From the NCBI GenBank assembly GCA_014191855.1, contig BJHF01000054.1, positions 1 to 44,428 on the forward strand: a stretch of DNA of 44,428 nucleotides, read 5' to 3'. The DNA is from Deltaproteobacteria bacterium (GTDB lineage: Bacteria > Myxococcota_A > UBA796 > SXON01). Of this stretch, positions 1-9,429 are shown piece after piece. The position numbers and the translations under genes are program-made. The notes beneath the pieces were generated by a model. It saw nothing but the letters and a program-made list of their open reading frames with translations. It was not told the DNA's origin and ran no database searches. The first letter of the stretch is position 1, and each line of letters begins with the position of its first letter.

Positions 1-3000
1 GCTGATCAGGCTGCACGCGCCTGGCAGGCGCGCCTCGAAGCGGTCCGCGTAGCCGAGGCCTGGCGCGGGCCGCGGACGAGGCGAGGCGTGCGGAGGAGGC
101 GCGCGTTGCTGAGCTGGCCCGGCAGCGGGAAGCCGCCGAACGCGCCAGGGTGATTGCCGAGAACGAAGCCCGGCGGCTCGCGGAGGCGGCCGCGCGGCGC
201 GCCGAGGCGCTCCGGCTCGCGGAGGAGGAGCGCCGTCGTGAGGCCGAAGCGGAGGCGGCGAGACAGGCTGAGGCGGCGCGGATCGCGGCCGAAGCCGAGC
301 AGGCCCGCGCGGCGCTTGAGGCGCTACGAATCGCGGAGGAGGTCGCCCGCCGCGAGGCGGAGCAGCGGGCGCTCCGGGAGGAAGAAGAGCGCAGGGCTAC
401 GCTCGAGCGGGCGAGGCTCGCGGAGGAGGCCCGGCTGCGCGCGGCGGAGCAGGCGCGGCTCGACGAAGAAGCGCGGCAGGCGGCCGAGATCCAGGCCCGC
501 CGCGATGCGGAGGCGCGGGCCGAGGCCGAGGCGCAGCGTCGGCGCGAGGCCGAAGCCCGGGCACGGCGCGAGGCCGAGGCCCGCGCGGAGGCGGAGGCGC
601 GAGCGCGTCGGGAGGCAGAGCTGCGCGCTGCGGCCGAGCTGCAGGCCCGAATCGAGGCGCAAGCGCGAGCGGAGGCGGAGGCGCGAGCGCGTCGGGAAGC
701 GGAGGCGAGGGCGCTCGCCGAGGCCGAGGCCCGAGCGGAGGCCGCGAGGTTGGCCCGTGCGGAGGCCGAAGAGCGCGCCGCAGAGGAGGCCGAAGCGCGC
801 GCGGTGGCCGAGCGCGCGCGGCTGGCGATGTTGCGTGAGCACGTGGAGAAGGGGCGTGCCGCCGCGGCGCGGGCAATCGAAGGAAAACGAAAAGCGGAGG
901 CTGATGCGCACGCGGCGGCGGAGGCTCGGGCCCGCGCCGCGGCGGCGGCCCGGGCGGAGGCCGAAGCGCGCGCGGCGGCCGAAGCAGAGGCCAGACGACT
1001 GGCGGAGGAGCAGTCCAAGCTGGAAGCGGAAGCGCGCGCCGCCGCGGAGGCGTTGGCGCTCCGGGAGGCGGCGGCGCGGGCGGCGGCGGAGGAGAAGGCC
1101 AAGGCGGAGGCAGAGGAGCGCTCTCGCGCCGAGGCGCGGGCGCGCCGCGAGGCGGCAGAGCGAGCCCGGGCGGAGGCCGCTGCCCGCGCCGAAGCGGAGG
1201 CTCGCGCTCGCGCGGAAGCGGAGGCGGCAGCCCAACGGGAGGCCGAGGCTCTTGCCCGCGCGCGTGCCGAAGCCGAGGAGGCGGCCCGCCAGCAGGCCCT
1301 CGCCGCGCGACTTCGCGAGGAGGCGGCTCGCGAAGCTGAGGCGCGCGCTCGCGAGGTTGCGCGCGCGGAGGCGGCTGCGCGTGAGGAGGCCGATCGGCTC
1401 GAGCGTGCGCGCATTGAAGCCGAGCAGTTGGCCGAGGCAGCCCATCAGCGGGTGCTCGCGGAGCGCGCCGAGGCCGATGCCCGGGCTGCTCGGGAGGCGG
1501 AGGCTCGCCAGCTTGCGGAGGCCGAGCGGCTCCAGAACCTGCGCGCCCGCGTCGAAGACGGTCGGCTCGCGGCCTCCCGCGCGGTCGCCGCCCGTCGCCG
1601 CGCCGAAGCCGATGCCAAGCGCGAGGGGGACGAACGCGCGCGCCGCGAGGCGGAGGAAGCGGCGGAGGCCGAGGCGACGGCTACCGAGGCGCGCCGGGCC
1701 GCGGAGGAGGCGCTGCGGATCGCGGAGGAACGCGCGCGCCTGGAATTCGAAGAGGCGGCTCGGATCGAGGCGCTGCGTCGGGCGGAGGCGGCGGCGCGAG
1801 CGGCCGAAGAGGCGCGGCGTCAGGCGGAGGAGCGGGCGAGGCGTGAAGCGGAGGAGACGGCGCGCCGCGAGGCGGCGGCCCGCGCAAAGGCCGAGCAGGG
1901 TGCCGCGGAGGAGGCGAGGCGGGCGGCCGCGGAGGATGCGCGCCGGGCCGCGGAGGCGCGGCGTGAGGCCGAGCTGCGCATGTTGCGGGATACGGAGGTT
2001 TCAGCCCGCGAAGCGGCGCGAAACGCCCTTGAGCGCGTCGCGGCTGCGGCAGAGGCGGCGAGCCGGCATCGGCGCGAAGAACAGCTCGCCCAGCGCGCGG
2101 CGGAGCTGGCGGCGTTGCACGCCGAGCAGGCGCGCCGTGCCCGACTTCGGGCGCTTGCAGGCCGGCTTCTATCGATAGGTGTGGCCGCTCACCGGACCGA
2201 GCGCGCGGTTGTGTCCGAGGCGATTGAGGCGCATCGCGCGAAGGCGATGGAGGCGGCCGCGGAGGAGCGGGATGAAGCCGGGGCGCGCGCCGCCCGAGCG
2301 GTGGCGGTGCGCCTCGCCAACGTGAGCCTCCCGCTCGCAACGCGGTTCCGCGACGGGGCCGCGAGCTGGGCGAACCAGGTCCGCGACGCGCTGCGACCAC
2401 CGGAGCTGGACGAAGACGTGGCCACCGGCGAGACCGGCGAGGCGCGAATCGTGGACATCGGCGACGCCGCCACGCCAGCGGAGCAACGCGCGCGCCGGCT
2501 TGAGCGGGCACTCGCTCGTCGCGATGAGGCCTTGCGTCGGTGGATGCGCGGCCTTCGGGGGCGCGCGGGTCGGCTGGATGCGACCAGGGGCGCGCTCTGG
2601 ATCGTGACCCGCCCCCTTACGATCACCCTGCGGACAGGTGCGCTCGTGGGTGCGGTTGCGCAGCGCGTGTTGATCCGCCCGTGGCAGGCGGGCGGGGAGG
2701 CCGCGCGGCTCGCCGGGGTGGCCCGGTGGACATCTGACCGGATGCGGGCGTTGGCGGCGGAGCTCGAGGCACCGACCGTGGATGTGGAAGAGGTTGCCCG
2801 GCAGGAGGCCGCCCGCGCTGCCCGGATCGAGGCGCGGCGCGCCGAAGCGGCGGCCCGCGCGGCCGAACGGCGCGCCGCACGCGCCAGAGAGACCGAGCGC
2901 CTCGTCACGGCCGCAAGGGAGGGGCTGGAGCCGCTGCTGGAGGTGATGCGCGAGCTGGTGGCGGCGCTGGTCGGTCCCGTTGTACGCGGGGCAGGAGACC

Positions 3001-6000
3001 TCGCGGCCGCCACGACACGCGAGAATCTGCGGGCGCTCTCGGCGTGGGTATGGGGCGCGGAGGCGGACGACGCTGCCCCGGTGACGACGCTGGAAGAGGG
3101 ACTGGAATTCGCGCGCGATGCGGAGGATCGCAACGAATCGAGCACCCGAAGAAACGTGGCGCGGGCGGATGCCCTCCGGCTCCGCGCGCGCGCCCACTCG
3201 ATCGAGCGGCGCACTGGCGCCGGGCCGCTGCTGGCCCTGGCGATGCAACGCGAAGAAGCCGCGCGCTTTCGGCTGGCGCGCCGCTACGGACGGGCACTCA
3301 CGGCGGCCAAGAGGCTCCGTGAAGAAGAGGAGCGGGCGGCGTACAGTCTCGCCGAAGCGGGCCGTCGCCGCGACGAGACGGAGTCGCGCCGGGCGCTGGC
3401 GGAGGAGGCCCGGCGCGCCCAGCTCGCGCGGGAAGCGGAGCGACGGCGGCTGCGCGAAGAGGCGGAGCTGCGGCGCCTCGAAGAAGCCCACCACGTTTTG
3501 GCGGAGCGGCTCGAACGCGTCGAGCACGATGAGGCGGCCGCGGAGGCTGCAGGTGCGGATACAACATTGCTTCGGGAGCTGCGTGTGCGGGTGGCCGAGC
3601 GCGCGGAGCAAGTGACGGCCCAACGGCAGCGGGTGGAGGAGGCGCGGCGCGCGCAGGAAGCGACGGCGTTGGCCGCCGCAAGCGGGCGCCGGCGGCTGCT
3701 CAGCGCGGTGCGGGCTGGCGTGGGGCGGCTGCGGCGAGGCTTCGACGATGAGGTGCTGGACCTGCGCCCCGGTGTTGATCTCTCCGCGCGGTCCCTCGAC
3801 GAACGGGACTTCGCCGGCGCGGATCTCCGCGGTGCCAACCTGCGTGGCAGCACCCTCGTCGGCGCCGACTTGCGAAGGGCAGACCTGCGCGAGGCGGACC
3901 TCACCGAGGTCGACTTCACCGGTGCGAGGCTTGAGGGTGCCCGCTTCGACGGCGCGTGCCTGGATGACGCGGTGCTTGACCAGGTGCTGGTGACGGGCGC
4001 GACGTTCGTGGGCGTGCGCGCCGCGGGAGCCCGGCTGGGTGCCATGCGAGGCCTGAGCGCCGAGGGGCGGGCGGCGCTGCTGGCGGCGGGCGCCGAAACC
4101 CCGGGCGGGGATGGGCGGGGCGCGGGCCTTGTGGCGGGTGCCGTGGCCCTTACCGTCGCCGTTTCCCTCGGGTTCTACCTGTTCGGGCGGTATACCGGCG
4201 GCGACCTCGACGCGGCTTCCTTGGAACAGGCCGCGACCGACGCCCAACATGCGGGGGACCCCACGAGCGCCGCCGCGGCGTTCGCCAGGCTCGCAGAGGG
4301 GGCCGAGGGTGGCGCGCTGCGCATCGATTACCTGCTCCAGGCGGCGCTCGCGGCGGAAGACGCCGGGAACGCCGAGCTGGCGCTCGACACGCTCGATCAG
4401 GCCGCGGCGCTAGCGGAAGAGGAGGAAGGGGAGCTTCCGAGAGTGCTCCTGGCTCGGGCCGAAGCCAAGGCCCGGCTGGGGCTGACGACGGACGCCGCGA
4501 TCGAGCTGCGCGCGTTGCTCGTGCGCGCGGATGCGACGCCCGACCAGATCGCCCAGGCCATCGTGAGCCTCCGGCAGACGCTCGGGGCCGCCGGGAGCGA
4601 GGAGGTAAGTCGGCTGCAAACCGAGCGCCTCGCCGCCATCGGCACGGACCCCCAGCGCAGCGCCTTTGCCCTCGCGTTGGCGGATGCCTGGGCGGCGGTG
4701 AACGACCTCGTCGCCGTTCGCGCCTCGCTCGAGGGGGCCCTGGCGGTGGTGACCGCGTCGGACGAACGCACGGAGCTCCAGCTTCGGCTGGCCCGCGCGG
4801 AAGCGGACGGCGGGGACTCGGAGGCGGCCCTGGCCCTGTACGGCGAGCTCGCAGACGGCGCGCGGGGGGCCGACGCCCGGCTGGGCGCGGCGGAGCTCTT
4901 GGAGCGCATGGGGCGCAGCGCCGAGGCCGCTGCCCTGCTCACGCCGCTCCTCGACGCAGATGAGCCCGACATCCGCGCCCGCGTGTTGATGGCGATGGCC
5001 ACCACCTCGGAGCGCGCGGGGGACGCGGCCGCCGCGCTCGCCGGTGTCCGAGAAATCCTCGAGCTCGACGGTGTTCCACCCTCGGTGATGGATGGCGCCC
5101 GCATCCTGCTCGCGCGGCTCGATCCGACGGCGGTGGATGGGTTGGTAGCCGACAACCCGGCGATTCGGGCAGAGCTGTTGATGGGGCGCGCGCAGAAGCT
5201 GCGTGAGGCGGGCGAGCGCACGGATGCCCACGCCATCTGGGTTGAGATCGCCGAGGATGCCACGGTCGAGCCCCAAACGCGCGTGGACGCGACCCTCGCG
5301 CTGGCCGACCTGCAGGTTGAAGACGGCGACATGGAGGGCGCCGTGAAACGGTACGACGCGCTGCTCGCTACGGCCGAGCTGAGCCGCGACACCCGCGGGC
5401 GGGTGAGCCTGGGGCGCAGCAACGCGCTTTTGCGCGCGAACCGGGTTCAGGAAGCCGAGGTGGCGTTCCTTGCGCTCTTGCCCATGGGCACGACGGAAGT
5501 GCAGGATCAGTGCCGCCTTGGACTTGCGCGGGCTCAGGAGCTGCGCGGAAACACGGCGGCGGCGCAGGGCTTGTACCTGACCGTCGGGCGGAGCACGGGG
5601 CCCTGGTCGATCGAGGCGCTGCTCGCGCTCGGACGGCTGCGCGAGTCCACCGACGACCTTCCGGGGGCGATCGAGGCCTATCGCCTGGCGCGCGGCAAGC
5701 CGGGGGTGGAGGCCAGCCGGCGCACGGCCGCGGAGATTGCCTTGGCGCAGGCGCTTACGGCTGCGGGCGACGAGGTGGGCGCCGCCGAGGTTTACGCCTC
5801 CCTGTTGGAGGCTCAGGACGCGAGCGTGCGGGTTCAAGCGCGGCTTGCGGTGGCGGAGGTGCGGTTGGCGGACGACGCCCCAGCGGCGAGGACCTTGCTG
5901 GACGCGGCACTGGAAGAGGCGACCCCGGGCGAACAGCGCAACGCGGCGCGCGGAATGTGGATTCGGGCGGCGGTCGCGACCGCGGATGCCGACCTCGCGC

Positions 6001-7001
6001 GGACGCGGTTGGACGCGTGGCTTGAAACGGAGGGCGATGCGGGAGCACGCGACGAGCTGGTCGCCGTCGCGCTGCGGTCGCTCCGCACGGAAGGTCAGGT
6101 GGAAGCAGCGGCGGAGATCGCGGCGAAGTGGTCGGGCGCCGGGTTTGAGGCGGGCATGGAGTCGGCGCTCACGATGCGCGAAGCGGGGCGCGGGGAGGAT
6201 GCCGCCGCTGTGCTCAAGGCGATGAGCCCCGCGAGCGCGGAGGACAGGCTCTGGCGCGATGAGGTGTACGCCGATCTGCTGGTGGAGCTGGGGGAGCTGG
6301 ACGACGCGGATGCCGTTTGGGACCGAGTCGCCGCCGCGAACCCCGAGGCCGCGCGCTACGGTCGAGGCCATGTGGCCCGGTTGCGCGGGAACAACGAGGA
6401 AGCTTTGGCGCTGCTCGCGGGCGCGACGGACCCTCGAGCCGCCGAGGAGCGCGGCATGGCCCTGGAGGCCATGAGCCGCTTCGACGAGGCGGAGGCCGCC
6501 TATGCCTCGCTCCTCGATTCCACCGATCCCGAGCGGCGCACGGCCGCGAGGGTGGGGCAGGCGCGCGTCCGGCTCGCGCGCGACGACGCGCGCGGGGCCC
6601 TGGCGGTGCTCGCGAAGATCACCACCGTCGATCCTGGATATGCGCTTACGGTCGCCCAGCTCCGCGGCGATGCGCTGCTCGCCCTCGACCTCGTGGACGA
6701 CGCGCGCGACGTGTATGCCGCCCTCACCGGTGACGCCGAATCCCGAACCGTCCGCGATCTGGGCCTCGGGGAGTGTGCGTTGGCCAGGGAGAAGGCCCAG
6801 GACGCGCTGGTGGCGTTCAGCGCCGCGCTCGACGGTACAACCGATCGTTACTACCAGGCGGAGGCGCATGTGGGCCTCGTGCGGGCCTTCGCGGAGGCGG
6901 GCAAGCTGGAGCTGGCCGAGAAGCACTACGAGCTGCTTCGCGACGAATACGCGGACCATTCGGATGCGATCGCGCGGGCTGGGGCGGCGCTGGGGCGCTG
7001 A
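1..7001 (+). CDS. Giant coiled-coil / pentapeptide-repeat / TM / TPR protein (5' end outside window; frameshift near base 60)
   Basis: Not assigned to a named family. The uninterrupted frame runs from a possible GTG at 150 to TGA at 6999-7001 (2283 codons), but coding character continues upstream of 150. From base 150: about 1200 residues dominated by Ala/Glu/Arg heptad-like coiled coil; pentapeptide repeats of the A(D/N)LRG type at about 1198-1293; one membrane helix at about 1327-1349 ([20 protein letters not shown]); then about 930 residues of TPR-like helical hairpins to the end. The order suggests a cytoplasmic coiled-coil and pentapeptide part anchored by one helix, with the TPR part on the other side of the membrane; topology is inferred. 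Frame 1 encodes [20 protein letters not shown] up to base 60, then coding switches to frame 3 ([19 protein letters not shown]), so one base seems to be missing near 58-64. A scaffold role is plausible but unproven. Low complexity makes indels and misassembly likely here. Confidence 0.8.
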
Positions 7002-7010
7002 GGCCCAAGC

Positions 7011-7631
7011 CTACGCCCAGCGCGCAGCCCCCGCGTGCACGGCGGCCTGCAGCTTGCGCCGGATCTTCTGGTCGAGCGCGGCCACCCACCCGAACTTCGC
7101 CGCCTTGTCTGCGCTTGCGAACAGCCAGCCGGCGCCCCGCGGAGCGCGGATGGTCACCGCGTCATGGAGCGGAGTTCGCCCATCACAAAGCACCCAATTG
7201 TAGTGTCGCAGGATGTTGGCGTAGCCATGCCCGATCACCTCCTCGTCGAGCGTGGCCACGAGGCCGAACACGTGCAGCCGCCCGTTGAGCAGCGCCCCCT
7301 CGGAGTCGGCGCGGAAGCCGGGATCTCCACGAAGCCGCTTTTCCGCCCGAACGAACGCGGCCGCGAAGCAGAATCCTTGCGCCGCGTCGCGACCATCCCA
7401 CTGGAGGTGGCGCCGGAGCCCTTCGAGCGCTCGGTGCACGTCGGAGCCGCGCCATGCGTAGAGCAACATCCACAACGGCCAGATCGGCGGGAGCCAGGCG
7501 CCGTATCGGAGCGTGATGACCACCAGGGTGCGCCACCACGCCGGCACCGGGGCCCCGCGCGACTCGTCTTCGCGCTGCGACGCAGCTTCGGGACCGGCGA
7601 GCGGCGGGGGAACCAACTGGAGGTGGGCCAT
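7011..7631 (-). CDS. Hypothetical protein, 206 aa, in an operon with a radical SAM gene
   Basis: I do not recognise the family. The protein starts MAHLQLVPPP, has one hydrophobic stretch at about residues 36-62 (LVVITLRYGAWLPPIWPLWM), then a soluble part with GFCFAAAFVRAEKRL, GHGYANILRHYNW and VLCDG. A Cys, a His and an Asp spaced this way faintly recall transglutaminase-like folds, but there is no clear motif and I do not claim the activity. It lies 43 bases downstream of the radical SAM gene on the same strand, so co-transcription and a joint role are likely. There is no Shine-Dalgarno; instead TAAGGC lies six bases before the ATG, a spacing seen before several other genes in this window. 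The 3' end nearly abuts the end of the giant convergent gene (9 bases between the stops). Confidence 0.65.
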   Translation of the reverse strand: MAHLQLVPPPLAGPEAASQREDESRGAPVPAWWRTLVVITLRYGAWLPPIWPLWMLLYAWRGSDVHRALEGLRRHLQWDGRDAAQGFCFAAAFVRAEKRLRGDPGFRADSEGALLNGRLHVFGLVATLDEEVIGHGYANILRHYNWVLCDGRTPLHDAVTIRAPRGAGWLFASADKAAKFGWVAALDQKIRRKLQAAVHAGAARWA

Positions 7632-7674
7632 GGCTTTGCCTTAGACACCGCCTTCGCCGCGAACAGAACGGCCG

Positions 7675-9360
7675 CTAGCTTTCGCGCCAGAGCTGTCCGA
7701 AGGGCTGTTTCAGCGCGTCCCCCAGCCGGTGCGCGAGGCGCGTGTCCGACCGGCTGGCCGTGAGCCTGCCCTCCCACGAGATCGCCGGACCCTCCGCGGG
7801 TTCGGTCGTCTCCACGCGTAGGCCCAGGGCCTGAGCGCGGCGCGCGGCGGCGGGCGCGAGGATGCCCGCGAGCGCCGGGTTCGCGACGACGTGCACATTG
7901 GGAGGAATCGCCCCGAAGTTCCTCCACAAGAGTCCGCTCGTGCGCAGGTGTACCTCCTCGGCCCGCGAAGCGAGAGCGCGAAGCACCGCCGCGAGCTGGG
8001 GGTGCAGCGCCGGGTCCCCCCGCCAGTCGAGCCGAAGGCTCGCGAAGCGCAGGCCGGCGTCCGCGATGGCGTCGAGGAGCCGGGTGGCGACGTCTACACC
8101 CAGAAAGCCGCGACCGAAGTCGAGGTAGTGGAGGTCGCGCAGCTCGTCGAAGCGGTCGGGATTCTCGACCAGCGCGGCGAAGGGGATGGGGGAGGTGGCG
8201 AACCATCGCCGAAGCGCGGGGGCGTCGGGATCGGCGGGGATGTCGCACAATTCCAGGGTAAGCGGGGTGGCTACGGAGCGCGGGCGCCGAGGCAGCCCGG
8301 CGGCGGCGACCCCGCTGCGAAGGGCTTCGGTGACGAGCGGCAGGAGTCGATCGCTGTCGCGGCGCAGGTAGCAGTTCTGGATGCACGGCGTGGCGCAGTT
8401 CTTGACGACTGACCTGCGCTTTGTGAGCTCCGGGCTCTTCCAGAGCTGGCGCAGCGTCTGCTCCCGCACGGAGCCGAAGCGCCCGGCGAGGAAGTCGAGG
8501 TTGCCATCGCACATGATCACGGTGCCGTCGGCATTCACGTACAGTTCCTTCCAGCCCGCCCAGCAGGGCGCCTCCAGGGGCGAGAGTCCGTCCCGGTAAT
8601 AGCGAGGAACCAGGCGAAGATCCCCGGGCGAGTTGAGCACCAGCGGCTCTTGAGTGAGCGCCTCGCACACGCGTTCCAATTCCGGCATCGAGCCCGCCTC
8701 GAACCACAAGCCGCCCACGGTGTCGTCGTCGCGACTGCGAAACAGGTTCAGCACCTGCACGCCGTCAAACCCGAGCGCGTCCAGCTCGTGGACGAACGCA
8801 AGAAAGCCCGCCAGGTTCTTCTGGTGAAGGATGACGTTTGCGCATATTTTTCGCTTGGGGTTCCCCGCGGCCTCGTCGGCCGCGCGCAGGGCCGCGTAGC
8901 CGGCCATCGTGCGCTTGTACGTCCCCGGTCCGCGCACGAAGTCGTGCGCCGCCTCCGACCCGTCGAGGCTCAGATTGATGTGGAGCTTCTCAACGGGAAT
9001 CCTCGCGATCTGCGCGGCCCGCTCCGGGCGGACGAGCGTGCCGTTCGTCGTGAGTGTGGTGTGCATGTCGCGACGAGCGGCGTGCGCAAGGATCGCCTCC
9101 AGGTCGGCGCGGATGAACGGCTCGCCGCCCAGCGGGTTGAACACCCCAACGCCCCAATCGGCGGCTTGATCGATGAGATCGAGCACCTCGCGCGTCGTGA
9201 GCTCTGGACTGTCGTAGCAGGTCGTACACATGACGCACTGCAGGTTGCAGCGCAGCGTGAGGTTCACCGTGAGCCAATCCGGCGGGGCGAGACTGGTGCC
9301 AAGCGCACGCGAGGCCCACATGCGCAGGTCGCGGGTGATGGCGGAGCGGGGCCGGGGCAC
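7675..9360 (-). CDS. Radical SAM/SPASM protein with a degenerate second radical-SAM-like half
   Basis: About 561 residues from GTG 9360 (ATG 9321 is the alternative). The N-terminal half is a normal radical SAM enzyme: RCNLQCVMC gives the CX3CX2C cluster at about residues 38, 42 and 45, followed by FNPLGGEPFIR (GGE motif) and LSLDGSEAAHDFVRG. A SPASM-like Cys region runs from CWAGW (about 264) through IMCDGN to NCATPCIQNCYL (about 320-332). Residues from about 355 to the end resemble a second barrel: LRLDWRGDPALHPQL matches the LILQWLGDPSLHPDL of the other radical SAM protein in this window, and ISWEGRLTASRSD...PFGQLW matches its SPASM end, but every cluster Cys is missing. Such enzymes often modify peptides or small molecules; the substrate is unknown. 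The start is uncertain because no Shine-Dalgarno is present; TACGCT lies six bases before the GTG. Confidence 0.88.
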   Translation of the reverse strand: MPRPRSAITRDLRMWASRALGTSLAPPDWLTVNLTLRCNLQCVMCTTCYDSPELTTREVLDLIDQAADWGVGVFNPLGGEPFIRADLEAILAHAARRDMHTTLTTNGTLVRPERAAQIARIPVEKLHINLSLDGSEAAHDFVRGPGTYKRTMAGYAALRAADEAAGNPKRKICANVILHQKNLAGFLAFVHELDALGFDGVQVLNLFRSRDDDTVGGLWFEAGSMPELERVCEALTQEPLVLNSPGDLRLVPRYYRDGLSPLEAPCWAGWKELYVNADGTVIMCDGNLDFLAGRFGSVREQTLRQLWKSPELTKRRSVVKNCATPCIQNCYLRRDSDRLLPLVTEALRSGVAAAGLPRRPRSVATPLTLELCDIPADPDAPALRRWFATSPIPFAALVENPDRFDELRDLHYLDFGRGFLGVDVATRLLDAIADAGLRFASLRLDWRGDPALHPQLAAVLRALASRAEEVHLRTSGLLWRNFGAIPPNVHVVANPALAGILAPAAARRAQALGLRVETTEPAEGPAISWEGRLTASRSDTRLAHRLGDALKQPFGQLWRES

Positions 9361-9376
9361 CGGGGGAGCGTAGCGC
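9361..9376 (-). promoter_or_regulatory. Candidate -10 element for a leaderless radical SAM mRNA
   Basis: Read on the minus strand, GCGCTACGCT (9376-9367) is followed by six bases and the GTG at 9360. No purine-rich ribosome site and no good -35 are visible. The same GCGCTA plus six- or seven-base spacing occurs before four other first genes here, which is the reason for the call. Confidence 0.45.
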
Positions 9377-9413
9377 GGTGAGCGCGACGGTCCCGCGCCG
9401 CGGCCCCTCGATC

Positions 9414-9429
9414 GCGCTACATGGCGGCC
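9414..9429 (+). promoter_or_regulatory. Candidate -10 element for a leaderless membrane-protein mRNA
   Basis: GCGCTACATG (9414-9423) is followed by GCGGCC and the ATG at 9430. It forms a divergent pair with the element at 9361-9376, with about 50 bases between the two TA cores. The last base of the hexamer is G rather than T, so the -10 match is weaker than in the other copies. Confidence 0.38.

Noticed and set aside
154..4250. Long open frames on both strands overlapping the giant coiled-coil gene
   Set aside because: They are Arg/Pro/Ala-rich shadows caused by GC-rich periodic codons; they show no domain and the true frame shows clear coiled coil, pentapeptide and TPR order.
6353..6372. 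GCGCTACGGT followed by seven bases and ATG, a copy of the leaderless motif
   Set aside because: It lies inside the TPR part of the giant gene in good coding sequence; GCGCTAC arises from common codons (Arg-Tyr). Kept as a warning about background.
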